From Epichloe hybrida (lineage: Eukaryota > Ascomycota > Sordariomycetes > Hypocreales > Clavicipitaceae): 58,130 nt of DNA. The position numbers and the translations under genes are program-made. Shown here one piece after another: positions 34,295 to 45,283 of this stretch (its first letter is position 1; the number at the start of each line of letters is the position of its first letter). The stretch is from the NCBI GenBank assembly GCA_019022495.1, contig JAFEKR010000103.1, positions 1 to 58,130 of the forward strand, written 5' to 3'. A model generated the notes under the pieces. It ran no database searches. It worked only from the letters and a program-made list of their open reading frames with translations, and was not told the DNA's origin.

Positions 34295-35097
34295 TGTCAC
34301 GTGTCACGCGCACGATTGCACCATACATAACGACCCTCAGGGCACAGACTAGTGATGGGGAGGGGAGGTGCGAGGCACCTGCCCCACCCAAAACAAAACC
34401 CCGCCTAGCAGATTTTTCGAAGGGGGCTTTTTGGCTCTGGATCATCATCACGAATTCATTTTTTTCAGTTAATAAAGCCATCAAAACTTCGTCCCTGTAC
34501 CCTCAGTGTTCTTAAGGTATATGCCTGTGCGGATTGGAGGTTTGACAATCTGGGCGTGAGGGTCGGAGGTGGTAATAATTATTTGCTTTGCTTTATTTTA
34601 CGTAGTTTAGTCGAGGGCGACCACTGAGTGGTGGTGGACGTGATGGGGAGGGGAGGTGCGAGGCACCTGCCCCACCCAACACAAAACCCCGCCCAGCAGA
34701 TTTTTCGAAGGGGGCTTTTTGGCTCTGGGTCATCATCACGAATTCATTTTTTAGTTAATAAAGTCATCAAAACTTCGTCCCTGTACCCTCAGTGTTCTTA
34801 CTAGCTGAATACATCAACCTTTCCCACAATCGCTCACAGTTTAGAAAAAGAACTCCGGTGGAAACCACACTTGAAGACGGAGTGAACGATTAAACAGAAC
34901 ACGGGAATATGAAGATACTTGCTTAACGCCTAGCGATGAGCCATTTGCTTGATGGTTTGATAGTTGACGATGAGGGGATGCCATCGTCTTTTCATCGGCG
35001 GCACCTGTCACGTGTCACGTGCACGATTGCACCATACATAACGCCCCTCAGGGCACAGACTAGCTGAATACATCAACCTTGCCCGCAATCGCTCACA
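34295..35097. mobile_element. Outer TRIM-like miniature LTR element
   Basis: Two direct repeats of 92 bases bound it: 34295-34838 (interrupted by the inner element) and 35006-35097. Each runs TGTCACGTGTCACG...ATCGCTCACA, with TG..CA ends. They differ by four substitutions. The flanks carry the same five bases, ATCCG, at 34290-34294 and 35098-35102. The internal part, 34839-35005, is only 167 bases and has no coding capacity. Direct terminal repeats, TG..CA ends and a 5-bp duplication define a non-autonomous LTR element of TRIM type. No clear primer-binding site was recognised. Confidence 0.8.
34353..34799. mobile_element. Inner TRIM-like element nested in the outer LTR
   Basis: Direct repeats at 34353-34513 (161 bases) and 34641-34799 (159 bases) start TGATGGGGAGGGGAGG and end CCTCAGTGTTCTT. 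They differ by about four substitutions and one 2-base indel. The internal part is about 127 bases, non-coding. The element is flanked by ACTAG at 34348-34352 and 34800-34804 (or CTAG if the final A belongs to the element). The uninterrupted outer LTR at 35006-35097 reads CACAGACTAGCTGAATAC across the same point, which is a direct empty-site proof of insertion. Confidence 0.8.
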
Positions 35098-35363
35098 ATC
35101 CGTGTTACAATATGGCAATAAAGAATACGCCCGCCTGCCAGACAATCGTAAGTTGTCTACGAAACCTATTTAATCAAAGTATGTTAACAAACATGTGTAG
35201 CAATACTTCTGACAATAGTGATGTTAGCGATCTGCCTAAAGCTACTGAGACAGTTGAAAAAGTTTAGGGGGCTGAATCAACAATTGCTGCGACCGTTACT
35301 GGGCAAATCATAATTACAATTGTACTCGCGCTTAGTATCGTTTGGGGCTTGCGATTGTATTGA

Positions 35364-35559
35364 TTTCTTTCTAAACAGCTCTCATTGTTAGTATCACAGG
35401 ATACCTACTGGAGTAAGGGTCAATCTAGGTGGTCAGGGAATAGGTATGATTTATCTATTCTAAGCTATTGAGAGAAGGGAAAAGAAGAGATTAAATGGAA
35501 GGGATCCTAGTGAGCGATTTATAGGGAAAAGGGCGCTATTAGAAGCCACCTGACAGGGT
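35364..35559. other. Short intergenic stretch in the repeat island
   Basis: AT-rich sequence between the broken candidate gene and repeat S copy 2. Nothing recognisable. Confidence 0.5.
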
Positions 35560-35868
35560 GTGATAATCTAGGCTTTGCCTAGACCTAGCAATATCTCCAT
35601 AGCGGTGGTGCACCTTGTGGGTCTAGGAGCCCCGCAAATTGTATGTATCTCTAGTTTACTTTTATCTAATTGGATACATACAGACCCTAGTTGACGCGAC
35701 TCCACAAGGTGGACCACCGCTAAGGAGATAGGTGTCAATTGTACTCCGTACAAGTCAATGATAACTTGTACAATGCGTATTCTTTTGTGCTATGGCGCAA
35801 TTTGATTGGGGTCAAACCCACATGGTGGCGCAGGCACCCGCGATTAGCCCTTAGGGCTTGACCATGAC
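35560..35868 (+). repeat. Dispersed repeat S, copy 2
   Basis: It contains ATCTAGGCTTTGCCTAG, GTGTCAATTGTAC, ACAATGCGTATTCTTTTG, TGGCGCAATTTG and CACCCGCGATTAGCCC in the same order as copy 1. It is interrupted by a complete MITE (35595-35727). Between GTGTCAATTGTA and CAAGT it also has seven extra bases (CTCCGTA) absent from copy 3. Confidence 0.65.
35595..35727. mobile_element. Complete foldback MITE (family M, copy 2)
   Basis: 133 bases with 26-base terminal inverted repeats, 35595-35620 and 35702-35727, differing at two positions. They start CTCC(A/T)TAGCGGTGGT. Inverted similarity continues inward to TGTATGTATC. Flanks are CAATAT and ATAGGTG, while copy 1 of repeat S reads CAATATAGGTG with no insertion, so a 2-base (AT/TA) target was duplicated. 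A CTCC.. end with a TA-type duplication is the pattern of Stowaway/Tc1-mariner-like MITEs. No transposase is encoded. Confidence 0.8.
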
Positions 35869-36226
35869 ATTTGCGAACAGGGAATGATTGATTGTATAAC
35901 AGTGTTTCTAGCTCTGACTTCTCGAAGCGTTTACTCGGATAAGCTACGCTAGGCGGCGATATATAATATGATTTTCTTCGCAGATCAGGGTATGCCAAGC
36001 TAATAATGCTTCCTAAATACAAGAGACCAATTAGAATGTCCATAACACCACGCGCACCCTAGATAGTTGCGGTACCCTAGTTACGGCCCTGAGTGTATAC
36101 CTTCTTAACTATATGCTTAGGTAGGGCAAGCGTTGCTAGGTCTATATTAGCGTAGAGCTAGTAGTTACTAAACATACTCAGTTTTCTCTCTTCCACTCAT
36201 TGTCTGTCATCTTTGATGATTCTCAA
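35869..36226. other. AT-rich 3' flank of the RPA135 gene
   Basis: About 360 bases of decayed repeat-like DNA rich in CTAG and TTAA words, ending close to the RPA135 stop codon. No gene. Confidence 0.5.
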
Positions 36227-39200
36227 TCACGCCTTGATAGCGATTGGAGCGCCCATGGGCCGCATGGGACTCTTTCTCGGCTCATCCGCCTTGTTCACTC
36301 TATATTTGAGCTTGACGCCCATGGCGGCCAGTTCCACGTCGAGGTACTTCAGGGCACCTGGTACAACGACCTGCGTAGTCTCATCACCGCCAACCCAGCA
36401 GTTTCCCTGCCCGTCTTCCCAGATGTCGCCCTGGATTTCGGTAAGATCAATACCCTCCGTCTCGTCGAGACGTGTGGCGCAGTTTCGGCACCGCACCGTG
36501 CTAGGAGCCCGTTTCTTGCCGAGGGCGAATTGCGTCACGACCGGCTGGACGGAGAGGAAGGATCCGCAGTGTCGACAGATCCACGACTTGGTGTAGTCGG
36601 AGCAGTTGAGGAGTCTGTCCTGGAGGAGGAAGGCGGTTCCGTGGGCGAGGAGGGCGTCTCGCTCCATTTCTCCGACACGGATACCACCGCCGCGTTTGCG
36701 ACCCTTGATGGGTTGGCCAGTCGTGGGGACGACGGGTCCCGTGGTACGCACCTGGTACTTGTCGCTGACCATGTGACGCAGTCGTTGGTAGTAGACGACG
36801 CCGATGTAGATGTCTGCACCGAGTTCCTCGCCTGTGGCTCCCGAGTACATGGGCTCGTTGCCGTGGTAGGAATAGCCCGCCTTCATGAGCTGATGGCCAA
36901 AGTAATCTGCTGCGGTGTTTTCCTCATTGAATTTGAAGGGAGTGGAATCCTGGGCGACACCGTGAAGGGCGCCGGCTTTACCAGCCAGGGACTCGACAGG
37001 TACCGATGTCTGGGGCACGACACCCTTTTGCCCGTGACGAGAGGAGAACTTGTCACCGATGATAGGGCCTCGTGGGACGCGAAACTTGACGGAGATGGTT
37101 TGCAGAGGCTCGTTGCCGGATTCTGCGCCGATAAGACGGACTTCTTCGACAAAACCCGTTTCGCTGTCTTTGTATTTCTCGTAGTGTGTTACACCGTCGA
37201 GATTGACGAGGTTGCCGTTGTAGTCTGGTGTGACGGTGTGCCATGCGCAGATCACGTCGCCGTCTTGGATGAGACGACCGACGTGCGGGAGCCCGTCGTT
37301 GTCGAGCATGCTCTGGTAGTCGGCGCTGACGTAGCTGTGCGGAGCGAAGCCGAAGGCTTTGGTGACGGATTTGGTTACACGAGTGCGGGAGTCGTCCTTG
37401 AGGGAGATCTTCTTGGTCTTGTAGACGGTGCCATGGCCGAAACCTCGCTCATGAGCCGATTTATTCAGAATCATGGCGTCATCCATGTCATAGCCTGTGT
37501 AGGAAATGACGGCGACGACGGCGTTCATGCCGTTGGGGAAGTTGTCGAAGCCATATGTGTTGTGGAGAGGGGCGCGAACAATGGGCGTCTGGCCCGTCTG
37601 TATTCTGTACGACTTGTTGTCTGTTCGGTAGCGGAGGGCAGCTCCGGGCGTGCCCATGGTTTGTTTACCCATCTGACATTGGTACATGTTACGGGGCGAT
37701 TGGTTGAAGTCGGAGAAGGGAGTCATGTTGGCGAGGATGGACAACATGTTGGTGGGCGCAAACTCGACATGCGTCGACACGCCAGACTCGATCTCCTGAG
37801 GCACTACAGCAATGGACATGTATGGCTGTTCGTAGGGGCCGACATAGTCTTCCTTCTGCAGCGGCAAATACTTGACTGGGCGGACCATTCTGGCTGGCGT
37901 CGATGAGATGTAGATGCCTGGGTATGAACCAGCGCGGGATGGAGGCACATAGCCAATCTCGAGTTGCAGCGGCACTCCGTGGGTGCCCTCGACCTTCCAG
38001 TATCGAAGGCAGTCTGCTATTCTTAGAGACTCTTTGGGTGTGCACCAACCGAGAATTTTGCCGTCAAGCATGACCACAACGTTCTCGTCCGTGAGCGCCG
38101 AAGACGTATCGACAATTCCGAGCTCTCTTGCCAGCGCAGGAATCTTGGACACGTCCACATGGTCGGTCATGATCTTGCACTTGTGGGCCAAGTGGTTCAA
38201 AAGACCACAGGGCGAACCATCGGGAGTGTGGACAGGACACATGAACCCCCATGATTCCGGAAGCAACTTTCTGACAGCCGTAGTCTTCAGCTGGGCGAAG
38301 AAGGCGCCACGATGCACCATGCGGAAGTGACTGATGAAACGAAGAAAGTTCAGCTTTTCCGCTACAACGGTGAATCCAGCTGTTTGCTGCAGATCCAATC
38401 CAGAGGGACTTTGCAAGTTTCCTGTGGACAAGAAGTACTCGAGGGCATTTCCAATGTTCTCATTGGCTTTCCTGAAGATGTTGATGGGAAACTCCTTTTT
38501 GAACTCCTCGGATGTGAACGAGGCTGTAGCATTTCGTCGCAGGAAATCTCGCAGAGAGGCACGTACCCCGACGCTAAGGAATTCATCGAATCGTTCCTTC
38601 AGAATTTGACCATACAAGAAACCGCCGAGAAGGATTTCTTGGTTCTGCATAGCATCCGGGTTGTCGACTGCGCACTCGCCGGCAGCCAGGGCGTACAGCT
38701 TACGCGTCATGAACAAGACCATGCGAAACTTGTCATTGTCCTGCTCGTCGGTCACGTTGACATTGCCCAGATGAACCAGAACGATTCTCCTCAAGAATTC
38801 GGTACCCACTTCGTAATCTGACATGGTCTCAGAGACACCCAAAACCACTCTGAATTTCTCGCCCAGGTAGGCTCTGGTTTCTGACTTGGTGTAAAGTCCA
38901 TACGACTTATATGTTCTCAGAAGAACCTCAATCCGATCCGTCAAGAATGTGTTCTCCGTGGCCTTGGAGCCCATGGGTCCCACTAATCCTTCAAAAATCT
39001 CGCGGTCGTTGGTCTCAACCAGGGCCTTGAGGATCATGATGACGGGGATCAAGTACTCGTTTTTGCGCCATGAGAAGCGGAATGTAATATTACCGTCGTT
39101 CAGGTAATGCAAGACATTTGTTTGCGAAGTTTCGTCGGGTCGGACAGATCGAACAATAATACCATACGGAGTATAGCCAGCGCCACGGTTTTGGAAACTA

Positions 39201-39904
39201 GGACGGTTAATAGCCATCGGAAAGTTTCGCTTATTGACCTGTAGCAGTCTGATAATTTTCTCAATCCCGTTGACGATGAAGTATCCACCGAGCTCTTCTG
39301 ATTCCTCTTTTCGCTGAACCAATTGCTGAGGTGTGTTGTTCTCCAAATGACATCGATTTGACTAAAAACCTCTATGGTCAGTCTAACGCATTCTCAGTAT
39401 GTCATTCACTCCCTGTACAAAACAAAAACTTACCTTAATCATGATGGGGACCTGCCCCATTTCTCGAATAAACTCAACGGGATCGCCTCCATTGATACTG
39501 TACTCAAATGTGACAGAAAGCTTTCCTCTATACGTAACATGCCGTTCTCTGCATTCTGCGGGGAATATTTGTTGATTTCGAGCCATCTTGTTTGACGGCG
39601 GGACTTGTGGCTTTTGCAGGTTCACATCTTTGATTCGAATGTGTAGACGATTCTTTCCTTCGGGGCCACTTCGTTCATCGCCATCGAGAAATATTTTGGT
39701 TCCAATGTCAACCAGGCCGTGCGCGAGAAGTCCAGGCTTTTTATCGTTTCGGATTACACCGTTGAAAGACTCAATGTGCGGATCGACGGCAAGCTGAAGA
39801 GCGGGATATGCGGTATGGTCTCTCGGGGGGTTCTGGAAGAGATCCTGGCGACGGAGGGTATGATATTCATGATCCCAGTTGGTATTCGTCGCCGATGGAG
39901 CCAT
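36227..39904 (-). CDS. rpa135: RNA polymerase I second-largest subunit (RPA135)
   Basis: Two exons, 39904-39434 and 39361-36227, joined by a GT..AG intron, give 1201 residues, close to the yeast subunit. It begins MAPSATNTNWDHEYHTLRRQ. SFNGVIRNDKKPGLLAHGLVD near residue 45 is typical of the Pol I paralogue, not RPB2 or RPC128. Core beta-subunit motifs follow: PESWGFMCPVHTPDGSPCG, the catalytic-site region GYDMDDAMILNKSAHERG, and the RGPIIGDKFSSRHGQKG region. The C-terminal zinc site (CRHC..CRNC) comes after GGGIRVGEMERDALLAHG. It forms, with RPA190, the active centre that transcribes rDNA in the nucleolus. The gene is intact despite repeat DNA just past its stop. Confidence 0.96.
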
Positions 39905-42593
39905 GATGGCTTTATGGGTTGCAGCAGCAAGCTTCCGCTTAAGGGTTGTAGAATATATATAAGCAGACAGGCACCCCAGTAAGCAAGCCGGAGAGATTTT
40001 GTCGTTATAATGAAGGCTAGAAGTAGAATTGCGGCTTCAAGCCCGGGATCCGGCAAGTTGAATGCTTGCTACCTCGCTTTCAGTAGCAAGAGTTGAGGCT
40101 ATACAAAATTTCGGCGACCTGCCCACTAACCGTTATCTACGGCTTATCGCAATTGATAGGGAAGAAAAAAAGTCGGCGATAAGCATGATCACGTGGGATA
40201 TCGATGATCGATAACAGGGGAGATCGCATGTGGATCGGGCGCACAGATCCTGCAGCTGCTGGTGGCGGGCCGCTCCTGCCCTGCAGAAAGTTTGGAAACA
40301 ACCACCGGTCAGTCAATCAGATTGCGCTGTTACTGGTCTTTAGGAGTTACGATATCATGTCCAATAGCGACGTGTCTCAAACCCATGTCCTCGTACGGAG
40401 TATCATCGACTGCTTCCGGGCTTTCGTGTCTCAGAGGGCCGAGATGGCACGATCAATATCAATCGAAGTCTGAGATGGAAGGACTTGACGGAGCATGTCC
40501 AGCGGCAAAACATGTATAATAAACTTTAATCTTTCATGTGAGCGGCCTGATTCTGACTGAAGGCGGCCTATGCAACTACAATCAGTGACTTGTGGCCTCG
40601 TCAACGAACTATAACAAATGATAGCATGGACCAGGGAGAGTAACAAACACATGCATCTACGCAAGCACATGGGTAAGAAGCTCTTCTCGCCTCCTTTCCT
40701 ACGCTGCCGAACACAAGACGACGCCCTCCAGCACCAAAGCAAACAAGGCACGGCCGTTTATTATTGTAAATTTGTAATGCTAGGCAAGCTGGATGGAGTA
40801 CCTCGCCGCGGTCGGATGTAATGTTTGCATGATGGTTTCCTCTCTGGGATCAAGCGGGGGGTTTGGCTCGAGACTAGCACACACAGTGCCGGTTTTTGTG
40901 GCTCGCCCGGTGTAATAGTCATGGATCCTGGGCATTAGTGCGTGTCTGTAATATCTGCGTCCGGAGGGATGAAAGAAGAGAGAGTTCCATTCAACGCAAA
41001 GAGCAAATTGTACGTAGTGGTCAAGCGAAATGCTATATGTTAGGCAGTGGTCGCCAAGGCCCCGGTCTCGGAGCGGTAGTCCGTAGAATCGACGTCAAGG
41101 TTGAGCATCGCGAGCTATACTCCGTACAGACAAGACGGTGCAACGGTCAACGGCATTTTCCGTGGCCTACGTCCGTACATGAAACGGCTTTCTATCGAGA
41201 GAAGATCAACGGGGCGCCAACTGGTCCCCAGATTGCAGACCTGCAGGCGCCTCATCGAAGCTTGTCAGATCAGGTCAAGTCGCCGCACCCAGTCGGCACC
41301 ACCGGCGGCATCAAGCAAGCAGCGGAAAAAGGCATAGCAAATGAAGCCACAGAACGACAGGGTTGCAACGAGGGCCCCTGCATCGCGTGCGTCGTCGTGG
41401 CAGTTTGACCCACCCAGATCATGGTAGAATACGGGTTGTGGTACGGATCCGTAGGAAAAGGCAAGTTCGGACCTACATGTACGGATTAGAAAAAAAATAT
41501 GTAAAGAGGAAAAGTGGTCCAGGGCCCACATTAACTCGAGATTATGCGTGTTTGATCCGTATTACTCCGTAGCTTTTTTCCCTTTTTCCCAATTACCTCA
41601 AGCCATGTCCAAGCACGAACCGCCCTTTGGTCAATCCTGACTCTGCTGAAGACCTTTCTTGGAACACGCGCTTGCTATAAGTCCATCCCCAGTTGTTTGT
41701 TGGTTTTTTTTTTGGTTACCACTTCTTTTGCTCATTGCTCCCGTGGAGTTTACCCCCTGCTTCACTCGGGCTTCTCCCCTGGTTGGGACATTTGCAACTG
41801 ACCGCGAAAGGTGCGAACTGTACTCATGTAAGGCGAAGGAGTCAAAGCTGAACATTAACGTGATTAACGTCACGTTGGAAAGTACTAGAGCTATGACGGG
41901 AAAGCGATGGGTGGGCGTCAAATTCTGCTGTAAGGCGGATTTGTTGCCGCGCCGAGAAATTGCTCTTCCAACAAGTCGTCCCACGTACTCCATAATTAAA
42001 GGCGAGCGTGGGAGAGCTAAAGTTGGCAGCATTGCGCCGTACCTCGAGTATACGGTGCATACACTATGTACGTGTATACTTGGTTTGGGGATCCATGGGC
42101 CATAAGCCTCGCCCCTCTTACATATATATCTGCGATCAGGCATCGTGAGACGTGAGATGGATATTCAAGATTCAAGAGGGGCCTAAGCCAAGGAAGGGGC
42201 ATAGTTTGACTCTCAGGTCCTTTTTTCGTTCCCTCATGCTGCAAGTTACTCGGCTGACCTGGATCCAACAAAGTTAGGCTTTTGCCCATTGTTGGTTGCT
42301 TTTCCGCTTGAAGTGGCCAGAAGCCTTCCGGCTGAAGTCTTCAAAGTAGAAAGCTTTGGAGTCATTACCACGCCGTCTTCGTTCTTCTTTGAGACATAAT
42401 CCTTAAGCAGTCTGTCTTCCCATCCTCCCGATTCTGATCTCCCTCTCCGTGTCTCTTTTTCTCCTGCTTTCTCCTCCCTCGCTTCAAAAAAAAAAAAAAA
42501 AAAAAAAAAACGTGTCATTTGTCTCCGCATCCACACTTTGTTCTCTTTATTGAGGCGAGCTGGTTAAGTGGCGAGTCACTGAAAATTCGTCCG
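39905..42593. promoter_or_regulatory. Long divergent intergenic region, RPA135 / PRM10-like
   Basis: 2.7 kb between divergent genes. Open frames here (for example 40896-41408) have no recognisable family and lack gene context. It contains three TACTCCGTA/TACGGAGTA motifs (40394-40402, 41118-41126, 41563-41571). A run of 25 A lies at 42486-42510, in the C/T-rich leader just before the next start. No RNA gene was found by eye. Confidence 0.45.
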
Positions 42594-45283
42594 ATGGCAT
42601 CGCCGCCCAAATCAGCACAGGACGATCCTGGACCTGACGCCGACTACGGACCAGGTCCAGACATGCGAAATAATCATGTTCATCAGCGTCAAGATCACCA
42701 CACACCATACGAAGCCGCCGGCCAAGACGATCCATTTGCTGGATCTGCGTGTTCTGGATCGAGTCCTGGTTGGAGCCCCCCTCCAGCGGGCGAGTCTATC
42801 ACTCTGACACCTTCTGTTAGAGACGCAGCTGCTGCGGCAGCTGCGGCCAAAAGAGAAAAGGGTCGTGTCAGGTTTAATAGCAACGCCGCAACAATAAAGC
42901 CACTCGTCGCAGTCGACCTTGAACCTTCTGCCAAGGTGCCAGAACGACAAAGTACACCGTCTCCTAGGCTGAGACCATCAATCTTGCGGGCAAACTCCTC
43001 TGGATCTGTGACTACCGCCAAGGACTTGAGCACTGAGCTAGAATTGGATACGGAAAAGGTTATTTCGGCCGTAGCTGCTCAAGAGCGAGCTAAGCAGATT
43101 GCTGCGAGAGTTCTTCGAGACTCGCCGCCTGGATCTCGAGCGTCATTGGATTCCTTTGCTACAACCGCCAACAGCGATGGCGATATGCTTTCAAGCGATT
43201 CCAATATTCCTTTGCGAAATTTGGAACAGGGAAAGCCCGGAACCGAATATGCCGGTGACAGCCGTACACAAACGCCAGGGAACGAGTCGGATAAGGCGGC
43301 TGCGGTGAAGGAGGAGGCTTATGGTCTTGTTCAAGCTCATGCCCAACGATATGGATCAAATACAACCAACAGCACACCCGCGGATGAGGAGGCTGTCGCC
43401 AGCGCTGTACAGGTAATTCCAAGCGACATGAATGGGGGGCTGTACGACGGCGTGTACAATGTACCCCCTCCGCAACAATATCGAGGGAGTGTCCTCTCCC
43501 AACTCTTGAAACTCTACAAGCCCACCGACCCCGGCCTGATCGGATCAAGCCATAATCGCAACTGGAGCTCCTCCACTGCTGGGGCCTTTACACCACCCGG
43601 GCTAGAATCCGGCACCGTCACGCCGACTCACGGCCGCAGAAAATGGTATGAGCAGAATCGGTCTCAAGAGACACTGGCCAACCTCGTCGAGGCTTCCACC
43701 AGACTTGCCAACCCGAACAAGCAGTCCGGAGAACCCAAGAGCCCCGGGAAAAAGCGACCTGCCGCCAAAAGACGAACTAGCAGCGGTCGACTAAGTGCCT
43801 ACTGGCACAAAGAAGAGGCTCGAATCACTGTCCATATTGCCGAGACCCTGAGTCGCCAGGGATACATCATCAAGCTCTGCCGAGCGCTCATGCTCTACGG
43901 TGCGCCAACTCATCGATTGGAGGAATATCTCAGCATGACAGCACGCGTGCTGGAGATTGATGGCCAGTTCTTGTATCTCCCCGGCTGTATGCTTGTCTCC
44001 TTTGACGACCGATCTACTCATACGACCGAGGTTCGCATCGTCCGCACCTCTCAAGGGATCGATTTGGGCAAACTCAAAGATGTGCACCAGATATACAAAG
44101 AGGTTATGCACGATGTAATTGGCACAGACGATGGCATACGATTGCTCGACGATCTCATGAGCTCTAGAGACAAGTTCAACGCGTGGACCCGCGTCCTTGT
44201 CTTCGGCCTCACCAGTGCAACATGCGCGCCGTTCTCTTTCTCCGCCCGGCTCATCGACTTACCTATCGTGTTTTGTTTCGGATGTCTCGTTGGCTTGCTG
44301 CAGCTGATCGTGGCGCCCAAGTCCAACATGTACAGCAATGTTTTTGAGGTGACGGCCACGATTATCGTGAGCTTTTTAGCCCGCGCATTTGGAAGCATCA
44401 ATGGTGGAAATTTGTTTTGTTTTTCGGCACTGGCGCAGGGTGGCATCGTGATGCTGCTTCCTGGATACTCAGTGTGTAAGTCTCGTCTTACTCTTGCGAT
44501 AATCCATTCCCCCCCCTTCCCCCTTCCTTCTCTCCCCTCCCCTTTCTGAGATTGGAAAAGGTTCGCACAATACTGACCTCAAAATCTTCCGTAGTATGCT
44601 CAGCGCTCGAGCTCCAGTCCCGCGCCATCGTCCCAGGTTCCATTCGTATCGTCTACGCCATCATCTACTCCCTCCTTGGTTTTGGCATCACGGTCGGCGC
44701 CGCCCTCTACGGCCTGTTCGACAGCAACGCCACGTCGGCAACGACCTGCTCCAACCCGATTGCGTCCCTCTACGGCTTCATCTTCGTGCCTGCGTTCGTC
44801 CTGTGCATATCCATCCTGTACCAAGCGAAATGGCGGCAGATGCCCGTCATGGTCATCATTGCCTTTACGGGCTACATTGTGAACTTCTTCAGCAGCCAAA
44901 AATTCGCGGCGAGCCCACAGCTTGCCAACACCCTCGGCGCTCTGTCGGTCGGGATCCTGGCCAATCTCTATTCAAGACTGCGGCATGGCGTCGCAGCAGC
45001 GACCTTGATCCCGGCGATTTTCTCGCAAGTTCCCGGTGGTCTGGCCTCAACGGGGGGTCTCTTGAGCGGACTCAGCACAGCGAACCAGTTGACCAACTCG
45101 TCGGTGGTGGTGAACGGGACAAGCACCGTGCGTTTCAATCAGGGAGAGCCCTTGAACCTTGTCGTGTTCAACGTTGCGGCAAGCATGATTCAGATCGCGA
45201 TTGGTATCGCAGTGGGGTTGTTTCTGAGCGCGGTTGTGATTTACCCGTTTGGCAAGAGGAGGAGCGGACTCTTTAGTTTTTGA
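42594..45283 (+). CDS. PRM10/ThrE-like membrane protein (DUF1212)
   Basis: Two exons, 42594-44475 and 44595-45283, give 856 residues. A long hydrophilic N terminus (about 1-400; acidic, Ser/Pro-rich, with an Ala run near 80) is followed by the DUF1212/ThrE domain. This starts SAYWHKEEARITVHIAETLSRQG, with LMLYGAPTHRLEEYL and LYLPGCMLVSFDD. About ten hydrophobic helices then cover both ThrE-type halves. The family includes yeast pheromone-regulated PRM10 and bacterial Thr/Ser exporters, so a membrane transporter is likely, with substrate unknown in fungi. The Met at 42594 is chosen; an upstream in-frame codon lies in the leader. The splice restores YSVLCSALELQSR. Confidence 0.88.

Larger units (their letters stand above)
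34202..35363 (+). pseudogene. Candidate small membrane-protein gene split by a TRIM
   Basis: A C/T-rich leader ends in ATGCC at 34202-34206, followed by an intron-like stretch (34207-34278: GTGAGC donor, CTAAC branch, TTCAG acceptor). Exon 2 runs AAATATCAAGAATCCG and is then interrupted by the outer TRIM (34295-35097, target duplication ATCCG). If that insertion is disregarded, the frame stays open to 35147, where a strong donor GTAAGT begins. The acceptor TTTAG at 35267 brings in phase an exon ending at 35363 with a hydrophobic helix (TGQIIITIVLALSIVWGLRL). The whole would be about 53 residues. With the element present, a stop falls about 12 codons inside the LTR. A Met at 35112 could start a shorter product. 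I recognise no family; intron choice and gene status are inferred. Confidence 0.3.

Noticed and set aside
36200..37906. 568-residue open frame on the plus strand
   Set aside because: Antisense shadow of the RPA135 coding sequence.
40896..41408. 170-residue open frame between RPA135 and the PRM10-like gene
   Set aside because: No recognisable domain, no intron or leader signals, and mixed composition typical of intergenic DNA.
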